In this document: positions 52,800 to 61,842 of the stretch, piece by piece | How the letters are laid out: the number at the start of each line of letters is the position of its first letter | Numbering within the stretch: position 1 is the stretch's first letter | Assembly: GCF_030813915.1 (NCBI RefSeq) | Contig: NZ_JAUSUJ010000001.1 | Location: forward strand, 62,001-126,000 | Direction of reading: 5' to 3' | Length of the DNA stretch: 64,000 bases | Origin: Rhodoplanes tepidamans | GTDB lineage: Bacteria > Pseudomonadota > Alphaproteobacteria > Rhizobiales > Xanthobacteraceae | Program-made: the position numbers and the translations under genes | The notes under the pieces: generated by a model | What the model was told of the DNA's origin: nothing | The model's database searches: none | The model's input: the letters and a program-made list of their open reading frames with translations, nothing else

Positions 52800-53954
52800 A
52801 TGGTTTCGCGCGCCGAACGCACCTGGTTCGCCGACTGGTGGTGGACCGTCGACCGGCTGCTCCTGTTCGCGCTCGGCGCCCTGATGCTCGCCGGCATCAT
52901 CTTCTCGCTCGCCGCGAGCCCGCCGGTCGCCAACCGCCTCGGCCTCGATCCGTTCTACTTCGTCAACCGGCACATCATGTACCTGCTGCCGGCCATCGCG
53001 GTGATGCTCGCCGTGTCGTTCCTCTCCCCCAGGGCGATCCGGCGCACCGCGCTGCTGGTGTTCCTGGTCAGCCTCGCCCTCACCGCCGCGACGCTGCATT
53101 TCGGCGCCGAGGTGAAGGGCGCCCGGCGCTGGATCGTGCTCGCCGGCGTCAACATCCAGCCGTCCGAGTTCGTCAAGCCGGCCTTCGTCATCCTGGTGGC
53201 CTGGCTGTTCGCCGAGTCGTCGCGCAAGACCGACGTGCCGGCCAACTCGCTGGCGATCGGGCTCCTCCTGTCGGTCGTCGCGGTCCTGGTGCTGCAGCCG
53301 GATTTCGGCCAGACCCTGCTGGTGACGCTGGTGTTCTGCGCCCTGTTCTTCATGACCGGGATGCGCTTCGTCTGGGTGCTGGTGCTGGCCGGGGTCGGCG
53401 TCGCCGGGGGCGTGGTCGCCTATTCGACCATCCCGCACGTGGCGCGGCGCATCAAACGCTTCCTCGATCCCGCCTCGGGCGATACCTTCCAGGTCGACGC
53501 GGCCGTCGAGTCGTTCATGCGGGGCGGCTGGTTCGGCCGCGGACCGGGCGAGGGGACCGTGAAGCGCATCCTGCCGGACAGCCATGCCGACTTCGTCTTC
53601 GCCGTCGCGGCGGAGGAGTTCGGCATCGTCGTGTGCCTGGCCGTGGTGGCGCTGTTCGCCTTCATCGTGCTGCGCTCGCTGCGCCGGGCCCAGCGCAGCG
53701 AGGACCCGTTCGCCCGCTTCGCCGTCACCGGCCTGGCGCTGCTGTTCGGCACCCAGGCGGCCATCAACATGGCCGTCAACCTCGCGCTGATCCCGGCCAA
53801 GGGCATGACGCTGCCGTTCATCTCCTACGGCGGTTCGTCGATGATCTCGCTCGCCTACGGCATCGGCATGCTGCTCGCCCTGTCGCGCGAGCAGCCGCGC
53901 GCCGAGATGCTGGCCGTGCCGGCCGGCCTCCTCACGGCGGAGCGGCCCGCATGA
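52800..53954 (+). CDS. ftsW: Septal peptidoglycan glycosyltransferase FtsW
   Basis: 384-aa SEDS-family membrane enzyme polymerising lipid II at the septum with FtsI. About ten helices. SEDS motifs include KGARRWI, LQPSEFVKPAF-like (NIQPSEFVKPAFVIL), PDFGQTLLVTLVF and the C-terminal KGMTLPFISYGGSSMISLAY. GGAGAGGA precedes ATG 52800. It opens the plus-strand dcw block, divergent from the SGNH gene and on the opposite strand to murD, which it normally follows. Confidence 0.95.
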   Translation: MVSRAERTWFADWWWTVDRLLLFALGALMLAGIIFSLAASPPVANRLGLDPFYFVNRHIMYLLPAIAVMLAVSFLSPRAIRRTALLVFLVSLALTAATLHFGAEVKGARRWIVLAGVNIQPSEFVKPAFVILVAWLFAESSRKTDVPANSLAIGLLLSVVAVLVLQPDFGQTLLVTLVFCALFFMTGMRFVWVLVLAGVGVAGGVVAYSTIPHVARRIKRFLDPASGDTFQVDAAVESFMRGGWFGRGPGEGTVKRILPDSHADFVFAVAAEEFGIVVCLAVVALFAFIVLRSLRRAQRSEDPFARFAVTGLALLFGTQAAINMAVNLALIPAKGMTLPFISYGGSSMISLAYGIGMLLALSREQPRAEMLAVPAGLLTAERPA

Positions 53955-55111
53955 GCGACCCCGCAGCGCCGCCCGCCGGCGGGCCCGACAGACCCCCGCC
54001 GGCCCGGGTCGAGGGCGAGCCGCTGATCGTCGTCGCGGCGGGCGGCACCGGCGGCCACCTGTTCCCGGCCGAGGCGCTGGCCGTCGCCCTGAAGGCGCGC
54101 GGCTGCCTCGTCGACCTCGCCACCGACGAGCGCGCCTTCCGCTACGGCGGCAGCTTCCCGGCGCGGGCGACCCATGTGATCCCGAGCGCGACGCTGCGCG
54201 GGCGCGACCCCAAGGCGATGCTCCACACCCTGACCGTGCTGGGCAAGGGAATCTTTCAGGCGTTCCAGCTGTTCGGCCGGATCCGGCCCGCCGCCGTGGT
54301 CGGCTTCGGCGGCTATCCGACCCTGCCGCCCGTGCTGGCGGCGACGCTGCGCCGCATCCCGACCGTCATCCACGAGCAGAACGGCGTCGCCGGCCGCGCC
54401 AACCGGCTGCTGGCGCCGCGCGTCACCGCGATCGCCACCGGCTTCCCGGCGATCTTCGGCCACGATCCGCGGCTCGCCGCCAAGAGCACCCACACCGGCA
54501 ACCCGATCCGGCCGGCCGTGGTGGAGGCCGCCGCGACCCCCTATCCGGGGCCGGACGGGCCGTTCCGCCTGCTGGTGTTCGGCGGCAGCCAGGGCGCCCG
54601 CATCATGGCCGACATCGTGCCACCCGCCCTGGAACTCCTCCCGGTGGTGGTGCGCTCGCGCCTCCAGGTGGTGCAGCAGGCCCGCGACGAGGACCTCTAC
54701 TCGGTCGAGGAGGCCTACCGGCGGGCCGGCATCGCCGCCGAGGTGAAGCCGTTCTTCCGCGACCTGCCGGCCCGCATCGCCCAGTCCAGCCTGGTGATCG
54801 CCCGGGCCGGCGCCTCGACGGTCGCCGAGCTCGCCGCCATCGGCCGGCCGTCGATCCTGGTGCCGCTGCCGCATGCTCTCGACCAGGACCAGATGGCGAA
54901 CGCCGGCATGCTGGAGAAGGCCGGCGGCGCGGTGCGAATCAAGCAGGCGGCGTTCTCGCCGGAGCGGCTGGCCGCCGAGATCGCCCGCCTCGCCACCGAG
55001 CCCGGGACGCTGCCCAAAATGGCCGCGGCGGCGCGCGGAATCGGCGTTCTCGATGCCGCCGACCGGCTCGCCGGCCTGGTCCTGACCGTCGCCGGCCGCG
55101 CGACGCCGTAG
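53951..55111 (+). CDS. murG: Lipid II synthase MurG
   Basis: 386-aa UDP-GlcNAc:lipid I GlcNAc transferase, cytoplasmic face of the membrane. G-loop VVAAGGTGGHLFPAEALA (after a ~24-residue P/A-rich extension), second G-loop FGGSQGARIMADI, HEQNGVAGRANRLL and the UDP-GlcNAc site ARAGASTVAELAAIGRPSIL. ATG 53951 overlaps the ftsW stop (ATGA). Confidence 0.95.
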   Translation: MSDPAAPPAGGPDRPPPARVEGEPLIVVAAGGTGGHLFPAEALAVALKARGCLVDLATDERAFRYGGSFPARATHVIPSATLRGRDPKAMLHTLTVLGKGIFQAFQLFGRIRPAAVVGFGGYPTLPPVLAATLRRIPTVIHEQNGVAGRANRLLAPRVTAIATGFPAIFGHDPRLAAKSTHTGNPIRPAVVEAAATPYPGPDGPFRLLVFGGSQGARIMADIVPPALELLPVVVRSRLQVVQQARDEDLYSVEEAYRRAGIAAEVKPFFRDLPARIAQSSLVIARAGASTVAELAAIGRPSILVPLPHALDQDQMANAGMLEKAGGAVRIKQAAFSPERLAAEIARLATEPGTLPKMAAAARGIGVLDAADRLAGLVLTVAGRATP

Positions 55112-55194
55112 TTTTGCCGCCCCGAATTCGCTAAACCGTCGGCCGCGATCGCGGCCGGTGCCGGTCGGGTCAGCCCGGCACGGCATCGGTGCTC

Positions 55195-55218
55195 CCTCTC
55201 CCCGCCTGCGGGGAGAGG
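55195..55218. repeat. Short copy of dispersed repeat D
   Basis: CCTCTCCCCGC / GCGGGGAGAGG hairpin in the 155-nt gap between murG and murC, the same hairpin as at 47792-47818. Confidence 0.6.
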
Positions 55219-55266
55219 TTCTGGCCCCGCCTGCCTGCGTCGGCCGTGCCGAGGGAAGGACACATC

Positions 55267-56679
55267 ATGAAGCTGCCGCACGACATCGGGCCGGTGCATT
55301 TCGTCGGGATCGGCGGCATCGGCATGAGCGGCATCGCCGAGGTGCTGGCGAATCTCGGCTACACGGTGCAGGGCTCCGACGTCGCCGAGAACGCCAACGT
55401 CAAGCGCCTGCGGGCCAAGGGCATCGCGGTGGCGATCGGCCACGCCGCCGAGAACGTCGACGGCGCCGACGTGCTGGTCGTCTCCTCGGCGATCCGGCGC
55501 GACAATCCGGAGCTGGTCGCGGCGCGGGCGAAGCGCCTGCCGGTGGTGCGGCGCGCCGAGATGCTGGCCGAGCTGATGCGGCTGAAGAGCTGCGTCGCCA
55601 TCGGCGGCACCCACGGCAAGACGACGACCACGTCGCTGGTCGCCGCGCTGCTCGACGCCGGCGGCTTCGACCCGACCGTGATCAACGGCGGCATCATCAA
55701 CGCCTACGGCACCAACGCCCGGCTCGGCGCCGGCGACTGGATGGTGGTGGAGGCCGACGAGTCCGACGGCACCTTCCTCAAGCTGCCGACCGACGTCGCC
55801 ATCGTCACCAACATCGACCCCGAGCACCTCGACCACTTCAAGACCTACGAGGCCGTGCAGGAGGCGTTCCAGGCCTTCGCCGAGAACGTGCCGTTCTACG
55901 GCTTCGCGGTGATGTGCATCGACCACCCGGTGGTGCAGACCATGGTGGGCCGCATCGAGGACCGCCGCGTCATCACCTATGGCGAGAACCCGCAGGCCGA
56001 CGCCCGCCTCGTCTACCAGGACCACGCCGACGGGATCTCCCGTTTCGCGGTGATCTTCCGCGACCGCGGCGGCGACACGGCGCACGAGATCGCCGGGATC
56101 GAGCTGCCGATGCCGGGCCGCCACAACGCCCTCAACGCCACCGCGGCGATCGCGGTGGCGCGCGAGCTCGGCGTCCCCGACGACCGCATCCGCAAGGCGC
56201 TGGCCGGCTTCTCCGGCGTCGGCCGCCGCTTCACCCGCACCGGCGCCTGGAACGGCGTCACCGTGATCGACGACTACGGCCACCACCCGGTCGAGATCGC
56301 CGCCGTGCTGAAGGCGGCGCGCGAGACGGCGAAGGGCCGGGTGATCGCCGTGATGCAGCCGCACCGCTACACCCGGCTGCAGTCGCTGTTCGAGCAGTTC
56401 TGCACCTGCTTCAACGACGCCGACACCGTGGTGGTGGCGCCCGTCTATCCGGCCGGCGAGGCGCCGATCCCCGGCATCGACCGCGACTCGCTGGTCGCCG
56501 GCATCCTGGCGCGCGGTCATCGCAAGGCGGTGCCGCTCGAAGGGCCGCAGGCGCTCGCCGCGGTGGTGCGGCAGATCGCCCAGCCGGGCGACTACGTCGT
56601 CTGCCTCGGCGCCGGCTCGATCACCCAGTGGGCGCACGCGCTGCCGAACGATCTCGCCGCGCTCGACCCGGCCGCGTAG
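55267..56679 (+). CDS. murC: UDP-N-acetylmuramate--L-alanine ligase
   Basis: 470-aa Mur ligase adding L-Ala to UDP-MurNAc. Start [20 protein letters not shown] (GxGGxGM), ATP loop [16 protein letters not shown] near 114, [13 protein letters not shown], and [19 protein letters not shown] in the C-terminal domain. GGAAGGA precedes ATG 55267. Only ~11 nt separate it from the next gene. Confidence 0.95.
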   Translation: MKLPHDIGPVHFVGIGGIGMSGIAEVLANLGYTVQGSDVAENANVKRLRAKGIAVAIGHAAENVDGADVLVVSSAIRRDNPELVAARAKRLPVVRRAEMLAELMRLKSCVAIGGTHGKTTTTSLVAALLDAGGFDPTVINGGIINAYGTNARLGAGDWMVVEADESDGTFLKLPTDVAIVTNIDPEHLDHFKTYEAVQEAFQAFAENVPFYGFAVMCIDHPVVQTMVGRIEDRRVITYGENPQADARLVYQDHADGISRFAVIFRDRGGDTAHEIAGIELPMPGRHNALNATAAIAVARELGVPDDRIRKALAGFSGVGRRFTRTGAWNGVTVIDDYGHHPVEIAAVLKAARETAKGRVIAVMQPHRYTRLQSLFEQFCTCFNDADTVVVAPVYPAGEAPIPGIDRDSLVAGILARGHRKAVPLEGPQALAAVVRQIAQPGDYVVCLGAGSITQWAHALPNDLAALDPAA

Positions 56680-56690
56680 AGGGGGTTCGG

Positions 56691-57389
56691 ATGCCGACCT
56701 GCATCGCCGTCCGTCACGTCGCCTTCGAGGATCTCGGGCTGCTGGCGCCGCTGCTGGCGGAGCGCGGCTATCAGGTCCGCTATGTCGAGGCGCCGCTGGC
56801 GCCGCTCGACCCGGCCGCGCTGGCGGCGGCCGACCTGGTTGTGCTGCTCGGCGGCCCGATCGGCGTCTACGAGGAGGAGGCCTATCCGTTCGTGATCGGC
56901 GAGACGGCGGCGGTCGCTGCGCGCCTCGCCGCGGGCAAGCCGACGCTCGGCATCTGCCTCGGGGCGCAGTTCATGGCCAAGGCGCTCGGCGCCACGGTCG
57001 CGCCCGGGCCGCAGAAGGAGATCGGCTGGGCGCCGCTCCAGGTGACCGAGGCGGGCCGCGCCGCCGGCCTCGGCGACTTCGCGACGACCCCGGTGCTGCA
57101 CTGGCACGGCGACAATTTCGCTCTCCCCGCCGGCGCGACGCGGCTCGCGTCGACGGCGGCGTGCCCGAACCAGGCCTTCTCGGTCGGCCCGGCGATCCTC
57201 GGCCTGCAGTTCCACGTCGAGGTGGATCCCGAGACGATCGAGACCTGGCTGGTCGGCCACACGGTCGAGCTCGGCAAGGCCGGCATCGACCCGCGCACCC
57301 TCCGGGCCCAGGCCGCGAGCGTCGGGAACGTCACGGCCGAGAAGGGCCGCGCCGTTCTGGCGCACTGGCTCGACGGGCTGGGGCGGTGA
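56691..57389 (+). CDS. Class I glutamine amidotransferase-like protein
   Basis: 232-aa GMP-synthase-type GATase domain. The nucleophile C89 is in GICLGAQFMAKALG, with His/Glu in LQFHVEVDPE; the triad is complete. The loop LLGGPIGVYEEEAYPFV is also typical. Unlike GuaA it has no synthase domain, so it may hydrolyse gamma-glutamyl compounds or deliver ammonia to an unknown partner. It sits 11 nt downstream of murC and may share its transcript. Not a standard dcw gene. Confidence 0.85.
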   Translation: MPTCIAVRHVAFEDLGLLAPLLAERGYQVRYVEAPLAPLDPAALAAADLVVLLGGPIGVYEEEAYPFVIGETAAVAARLAAGKPTLGICLGAQFMAKALGATVAPGPQKEIGWAPLQVTEAGRAAGLGDFATTPVLHWHGDNFALPAGATRLASTAACPNQAFSVGPAILGLQFHVEVDPETIETWLVGHTVELGKAGIDPRTLRAQAASVGNVTAEKGRAVLAHWLDGLGR

Positions 57390-57443
57390 GGACATCGGGG
57401 CGCCGGATCTGCTAGATTGGGCGCCCACGACGGAGCGACCGAG

Positions 57444-57671
57444 ATGGGCTTGAACGAGAGTTTGCGCAGGCAGGTCTTCGCGCTGACCCCGGAGGAGAAG
57501 ATCGATCTCGCGGTCGAGCTGTGGGACAGCATCGCCCAGGACGACTTCCCTCCGATCGACGATGAGCTGAAGCAGGAGCTCGACCGCCGGCTCGAAGAGC
57601 ATCGACGCGATCCATCGTCCGCGCGCTCCTGGGACGAGGTGCGCGAGTGGCTCTGGTCGCGACGGAAATGA
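57444..57671 (+). CDS. Addiction-module antitoxin (PF09720-type)
   Basis: 75-aa antitoxin. The family motif LTPEEKIDLAVELWDSIAQD is near residue 14, followed by LKQELDRRLEEHRRDPSSAR and WDEVREWLWSRRK. The stop TGA overlaps the toxin ATG. Such pairs lie on chromosomes and plasmids as type II toxin-antitoxin modules. The charged helical C-terminus is expected to bind the toxin. Confidence 0.82.
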   Translation: MGLNESLRRQVFALTPEEKIDLAVELWDSIAQDDFPPIDDELKQELDRRLEEHRRDPSSARSWDEVREWLWSRRK

Positions 57672-57964
57672 CGCGACGCGTCGTCGTCCGTCCGCAGGCG
57701 CGGCTCGAACTCGCCGCGGCGTCGGACTGGTACGACGAGCATGCTCCGGGCGTCGGTGACGACTTGCTGCGGGCCTTCGAAACGACGATCGCCGGGCTCG
57801 AACAGAATCCCTTCCGGTTCCAGGTCGTCCACCGGGACCTGCGGCGGGCCGGGCTAGGAAAGTTCCCGTACGGCCTGTTCTACACGGTCTCCGAGACCGA
57901 CATCATCATCGTGGCCTGCATCCATGCCAGTCGCGATCCGAAGTTCTGGAAAAGTCGCGTCTGA
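57668..57964 (+). CDS. RelE/ParE-family toxin
   Basis: 98-aa toxin with the RelE/ParE fold: VVVRPQARLELAAASDWYDE, NPFRFQVVHRDLRRAGLGKF and a C-terminal strand DIIIVACIHASRDPKFWKSR. ATG 57668 overlaps the antitoxin stop (ATGA); an in-frame GTG upstream at 57647 is less likely. ParE-like members poison gyrase and RelE-like members cut mRNA; the sequence (HASRDPKFW) fits the ParE side. Both genes look intact. Inserted between murC-linked genes and murB. Confidence 0.85.
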   Translation: MTRRVVVRPQARLELAAASDWYDEHAPGVGDDLLRAFETTIAGLEQNPFRFQVVHRDLRRAGLGKFPYGLFYTVSETDIIIVACIHASRDPKFWKSRV

Positions 57965-57981
57965 CCCGATCGTAAAGCGTC

Positions 57982-58902
57982 ATGTCCTTTCCCGATCTCC
58001 TCCCCTCTCTCCGTGAAAAGCTGCCCGCGCTGCGCGGGCGGCTGACGGCGAACGAGCCGCTCAAGCCGCTCACCTGGTTCCGGGTCGGCGGGCCGGCCCA
58101 GGTGATGGTCGTGCCGGCCGACGAGGATGACCTCGCCTATCTGCTGAGCCGGCTGCCGTCCGATGTGCCGGTGACGATGCTCGGGCTCGGCTCCAACCTG
58201 ATCGTGCGCGACGGCGGCGTGCCGGGCGTCGTGATCAGGCTCGGCCGCGGCTTCTCCGAGGTCACGGTGGAGGACGGGCACCGCATCCGCGCCGGCACCG
58301 GCGTGCCGGACGTCAAGGTCGCGCGCGCCGCGCAGGACGCCGGCATCGCCGGGCTCGCCTTCTTCCGCGGCATCCCCGGCTCGGTCGGCGGGGCGCTGCG
58401 CATGAATGGCGGTGCCTACGGGGGCGAGACCAAGGACGTGCTGGTCGAGGCGCGCGGCGTCGACCGGCAGGGCCGTGTTCGCGTCTTCGCGAACCCCGAC
58501 ATGCATTTCACCTACAGGCACTGCGGCGTCGCCGACGACGTGATCTTCACCAGCGCGCTGTTCCAGGGCACGCCCGGCGATCCGGCCGAGATCGCCGCCG
58601 CGATGGAGAAGATCACCGAGTCGCGCGAGGCGACGCAGCCGATCAAGAGCCGCACCGGCGGCTCGACCTTCAAGAACCCGCCCGGCCAGAAAGCGTGGCA
58701 GCTCGTCGACGCCGCCGGCTGCCGCGGACTCGTGGTCGGCGACGCCCAGGTCTCCGAGCTGCACTGCAATTTTTTGATCAATCGCGGCAACGCCACGGCC
58801 GCCGACATCGAGACGCTCGGCGAGACGGTGCGGGCCCGCGTGAAGGAGACGTCGGGCGTCGAGCTCGAGTGGGAGATCAAGCGGATCGGCCTGGCGGGGT
58901 GA
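57982..58902 (+). CDS. murB: UDP-N-acetylenolpyruvoylglucosamine reductase
   Basis: 306-aa FAD enzyme reducing UDP-GlcNAc-enolpyruvate to UDP-MurNAc. FAD domain: [38 protein letters not shown] and [18 protein letters not shown]. The catalytic Ser is in [18 protein letters not shown] and the C-terminal Glu in the [12 protein letters not shown] end. Starts 17 nt after the toxin stop, so it may be read from the same transcript. Confidence 0.95.
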   Translation: MSFPDLLPSLREKLPALRGRLTANEPLKPLTWFRVGGPAQVMVVPADEDDLAYLLSRLPSDVPVTMLGLGSNLIVRDGGVPGVVIRLGRGFSEVTVEDGHRIRAGTGVPDVKVARAAQDAGIAGLAFFRGIPGSVGGALRMNGGAYGGETKDVLVEARGVDRQGRVRVFANPDMHFTYRHCGVADDVIFTSALFQGTPGDPAEIAAAMEKITESREATQPIKSRTGGSTFKNPPGQKAWQLVDAAGCRGLVVGDAQVSELHCNFLINRGNATAADIETLGETVRARVKETSGVELEWEIKRIGLAG

Positions 58903-58921
58903 GGCGTAGGTACGGCTGCCG

Positions 58922-59044
58922 CCGTCATTCCGGGGCGCGAACCGGAGGTTCGCGAACCCAGAATCCAGCCGTACGCCCACGGCTATTGGCTGCAGGCACT
59001 CGGCTGGATTCCGGGTTCGGCGCTGCGCCGCCCCGGAATGACGG
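58922..59044 (+). repeat. Dispersed repeat A, complete copy
   Basis: 123-bp element with perfect 16-bp terminal inverted repeats CCGTCATTCCGGGGCG / CGCCCCGGAATGACGG. The internal GAATCCAGCC and GGATTCCGGGTTC also recur in other copies. It lies in the convergent gap between murB and the DUF4239 gene. Confidence 0.8.
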
Positions 59045-59057
59045 AGACTAAACCCGC

Positions 59058-59840
59058 TCACCCCGTCTGCGAGATCAGCTCCGCGGCCCGCTCGATCGGC
59101 ACCGGCGAGACCCGCATGTGGCCGCTGAACGGGTACTCCTGCAGGGCGACGAGGCCGAGCGCGATGATGGCGCCGAGCGTGAACACTGCCATGGCGGCGA
59201 GCTTGGCGCGCGGCTTGTCGAGATGGACGAGCGCGACGGCGATCTGGGTGACGATGCCGAGCGCCAGCACGGTGAGCCACTTGATGTCGTTGGTCTGGTC
59301 GGAGGCGAGCGCGAGGCGCTCGGCGCGCGCGTCGCGGATGCGGATCACCGCACCGAGGAGGGCCGTGGCCGCGGTCTGGCCGGCGTCGCGGGCGATCGCC
59401 GGATCGGACGCGAGGCGCAGCAGCTCGCGCAGCGCCGCTCCGGTCGCCGGCGCGCGGCGCCCTTCCGCCATCACGGCCCATTCGTCCTTCAGCACGCTGT
59501 CGGCATACGTCTTCAGCTCTCCCCGGATGGCGCTCATGTCGGCAGCGGCGGCGAGGCTCAGCGTGTTGAGCATGACGATCGCGCTCGCCTCGCCGGCGAC
59601 GGCGCGCCAGGCCTGTCGGTTGCGGTCGGCGATGTCGCCGGCGAGAAATCCGGTGAGCAGCGAGAACAGCACGCTGACGGCGGCGATGAACGGCGCCACC
59701 ACGCCGGTGAAGCTCTTGATCCAGCCGCTTACCGGTGAGGCCATGGCGAGCCAGGCGATCACGGCGGCGGTCGCCGCGTAGAAGGCGACGAGGACGCCGA
59801 ACAGCGCCCAGGCCGGAAGCATCAGCCAGCCGTTGATCAT
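59058..59840 (-). CDS. DUF4239 family membrane protein
   Basis: 260-aa bestrophin-like (DUF4239) membrane protein, on the minus strand inside the plus-strand dcw block. Helices at ~10-32, ~45-66 (FTGVVAPFIAAVSVLFSLLT) and two near the C-terminus (~190-240), flanking a soluble middle with DRNRQAWRAVAGEASAIVML. ATG 59840 has GGAGGGG upstream. Function unknown; an ion-channel role is only suggested by the distant fold match. Confidence 0.75.
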   Translation of the reverse strand: MINGWLMLPAWALFGVLVAFYAATAAVIAWLAMASPVSGWIKSFTGVVAPFIAAVSVLFSLLTGFLAGDIADRNRQAWRAVAGEASAIVMLNTLSLAAAADMSAIRGELKTYADSVLKDEWAVMAEGRRAPATGAALRELLRLASDPAIARDAGQTAATALLGAVIRIRDARAERLALASDQTNDIKWLTVLALGIVTQIAVALVHLDKPRAKLAAMAVFTLGAIIALGLVALQEYPFSGHMRVSPVPIERAAELISQTG

Positions 59841-59959
59841 CGTCCCCTCCTCGACCAGGGTGCGAGCACGCTGGACCGGAGTGCACCGGGGCGCCATACC
59901 GTCCGGTTAACGCCCGGCGAGAGTCGGCAGAACCGCTGGTTGCAAGGGGGACTTTTTCG

Positions 59960-60880
59960 ATGTCCAAGCACGTCGCCGTCCTGATGGGAGGCTGGTCGTC
60001 GGAGCGGGAGGTGAGCCTGCGCTCGGGGGCGGCCTGCGCCGCGGCGCTGGAGTCGCGCGGCTACCGGGTCACCCGCATCGACGTCGGCCGCGACGTCGCG
60101 ACCGTGCTGGGCCAGGTGAAGCCGGACGTCGCCCTCAACCTCCTGCACGGCCGGCCGGGCGAGGACGGGACCATCCAGGGCATCCTGGAGGTGCTGCAGA
60201 TCCCCTACAGCCACTCGGGCGTGCTCGCCTCGGCGCTCGCCATGCAGAAGGACACGGCCAAGCTGGTGCTCGCCGCCGGCGGTGTCCCGGTGCCGGAAGG
60301 CGTGACGGTGTCGCGCGCCCAGGCGGCCCAGAAGCACGTCCTGCCGCGCCCCTACGTGATCAAGCCGGTCTGCGAGGGGTCGAGCGTCGGGGTGTTCATC
60401 GTCACCGAGCAGCATGAGCACCCCCCCCAGGAGCTCACCCGGCCGGATTGGCCCTACGGGGAGGAGGTGTTGTGCGAACGCTACATCGTTGGGAAAGAGT
60501 TAACCTGTGCCGTGATGGGCGATCGGGTCCTCGATGTCATTGAAATCGTTCCGAATGTCGCCTTCTACGACTACGAGGCCAAGTACGCTCCGGGGGGCTC
60601 CCGGCACGTTCTGCCGGCCGAAATTAAACCGAATGTTTACCAACACGTCCGAACACTGGCTCTCCGAGCGCACCGTGCGCTCGGCTGTCGGGGGGTCAGT
60701 CGGGCCGACTTCCGGTTCGACGACGGCCAGGAGGGCACGTCCGGGCTGTTCTGCCTGGAGGTGAACACCCAGCCCGGCATGACCGAGACGTCATTGGTGC
60801 CCGAGATGGCTGCTCATGCGGGCATCCCGTTCGAAGAGTTGGTCGAATGGATGGTGGAGGACGCGTCTTTGGACCGCTGA
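59960..60880 (+). CDS. ddl: D-alanine--D-alanine ligase (DdlB type)
   Basis: 306-aa ATP-grasp ligase making D-Ala-D-Ala for MurF. Motifs: AVLMGGWSSEREVSLRSG, ALNLLHGRPGEDGTIQG, PYVIKPVCEGSSVGVF and CLEVNTQPGMTETSLVPEMA. AAGGGGG precedes ATG 59960. Codons in 60480-60690 (GTT, TTA, ATT, AAA, CAA, CGA) are unlike the rest of the window. That may reflect an embedded regulatory region for ftsQA. Overlaps ftsQ by 34 nt. Confidence 0.95.
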   Translation: MSKHVAVLMGGWSSEREVSLRSGAACAAALESRGYRVTRIDVGRDVATVLGQVKPDVALNLLHGRPGEDGTIQGILEVLQIPYSHSGVLASALAMQKDTAKLVLAAGGVPVPEGVTVSRAQAAQKHVLPRPYVIKPVCEGSSVGVFIVTEQHEHPPQELTRPDWPYGEEVLCERYIVGKELTCAVMGDRVLDVIEIVPNVAFYDYEAKYAPGGSRHVLPAEIKPNVYQHVRTLALRAHRALGCRGVSRADFRFDDGQEGTSGLFCLEVNTQPGMTETSLVPEMAAHAGIPFEELVEWMVEDASLDR

Positions 60881-61842
60881 CCGGGCGAAAGCCCGGCGGT
60901 TCGCCGCGTCCGCGTGCCGCCCGGGCGGCACCGAAGCGTCGCCGCCTCTCCGCCCACCGGCCGGCCGGCCGCTTCGCCAGCTTCGGCCCCATCGCCACCT
61001 TGCAGCGCCAGATCGACCGGATCGTCCGGGTGGCCGAGCACTGGCCGCGCTATGGCGGGGTCGCGGCCACGGCCGCCATCCTGCTGTCCAGCATCGGCTT
61101 CGGCATCGTCCGGGGCGGCCACACGCCGGTGGTGGTCGGGGCGCTCGCCGACATGCGCGACATGGCCGCCAACGCGGTCGGCTTCCGCATCGCCGGGGTG
61201 GCGCTGACCGGCCACCGGCATCTGTCGCGCGACGAGGTGCTGGCGATCGCCGGCATCACTGGCCGCAGCTCGCTCCTCTTCCTCGACGCCGCCGACGCCC
61301 GCGCCCGCCTGCGCGCCAATCCCTGGGTCGGCGACGCCACCGTGCAGAAGCTCTACCCGGACCGCCTCGCCATCGACATCGTCGAGCGCAACGCCTTCGC
61401 GCTGTGGCAGAAGGACGGCCAGGTCCATGTCATCGCGGCCGACGGCACCGTGCTCGAGGCCTATGTGTCGCGCGGCGTGATGGCGCTGCCCTTCGTGGTC
61501 GGCACCGGCGCCGACACCCGCGCCCGCGAGTTCCTCGGCCATCTCGACCGCCATCCGGCGCTGCGCGACCAGGTCGCCGCCGCCGTGCTGGTCGGCGAGC
61601 GGCGCTGGAACCTGAAGCTCAAGAACGGCATCGACATCCGCCTGCCGGAGACCGACGTGCCGCGCGCCCTCGACCAGCTGGCCACGCTCGAGCAGGAGAA
61701 GAAGCTCTTCTCGCGCGACATCGTGATGATCGACCTGAGACTGCCCGACCGGGTGACCGTGCAGCTGTCCGACGGGGCCGCCCAGGCCCGCGAGGACGCC
61801 CTGAAGCCCAAGCGGCCGAAGCCGAAGGGAGGCGCCGCATGA
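60847..61842 (+). CDS. ftsQ: Cell division protein FtsQ
   Basis: 331-aa bitopic divisome protein. A basic cytoplasmic N-terminus (~1-68), a transmembrane helix (~72-90, GVAATAAILLSSIGFGIVRG), a POTRA domain (~112-180: FRIAGVALTGHRHLSRDEVL, then NPWVGDATVQKLYPDRLAID) and the FtsQ beta domain (to ~300); the tail [12 protein letters not shown] is basic. It starts within ddl (ATG 60847) and its stop overlaps ftsA (ATGA). Confidence 0.93.
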   Translation: MDGGGRVFGPLTGRKPGGSPRPRAARAAPKRRRLSAHRPAGRFASFGPIATLQRQIDRIVRVAEHWPRYGGVAATAAILLSSIGFGIVRGGHTPVVVGALADMRDMAANAVGFRIAGVALTGHRHLSRDEVLAIAGITGRSSLLFLDAADARARLRANPWVGDATVQKLYPDRLAIDIVERNAFALWQKDGQVHVIAADGTVLEAYVSRGVMALPFVVGTGADTRAREFLGHLDRHPALRDQVAAAVLVGERRWNLKLKNGIDIRLPETDVPRALDQLATLEQEKKLFSRDIVMIDLRLPDRVTVQLSDGAAQAREDALKPKRPKPKGGAA

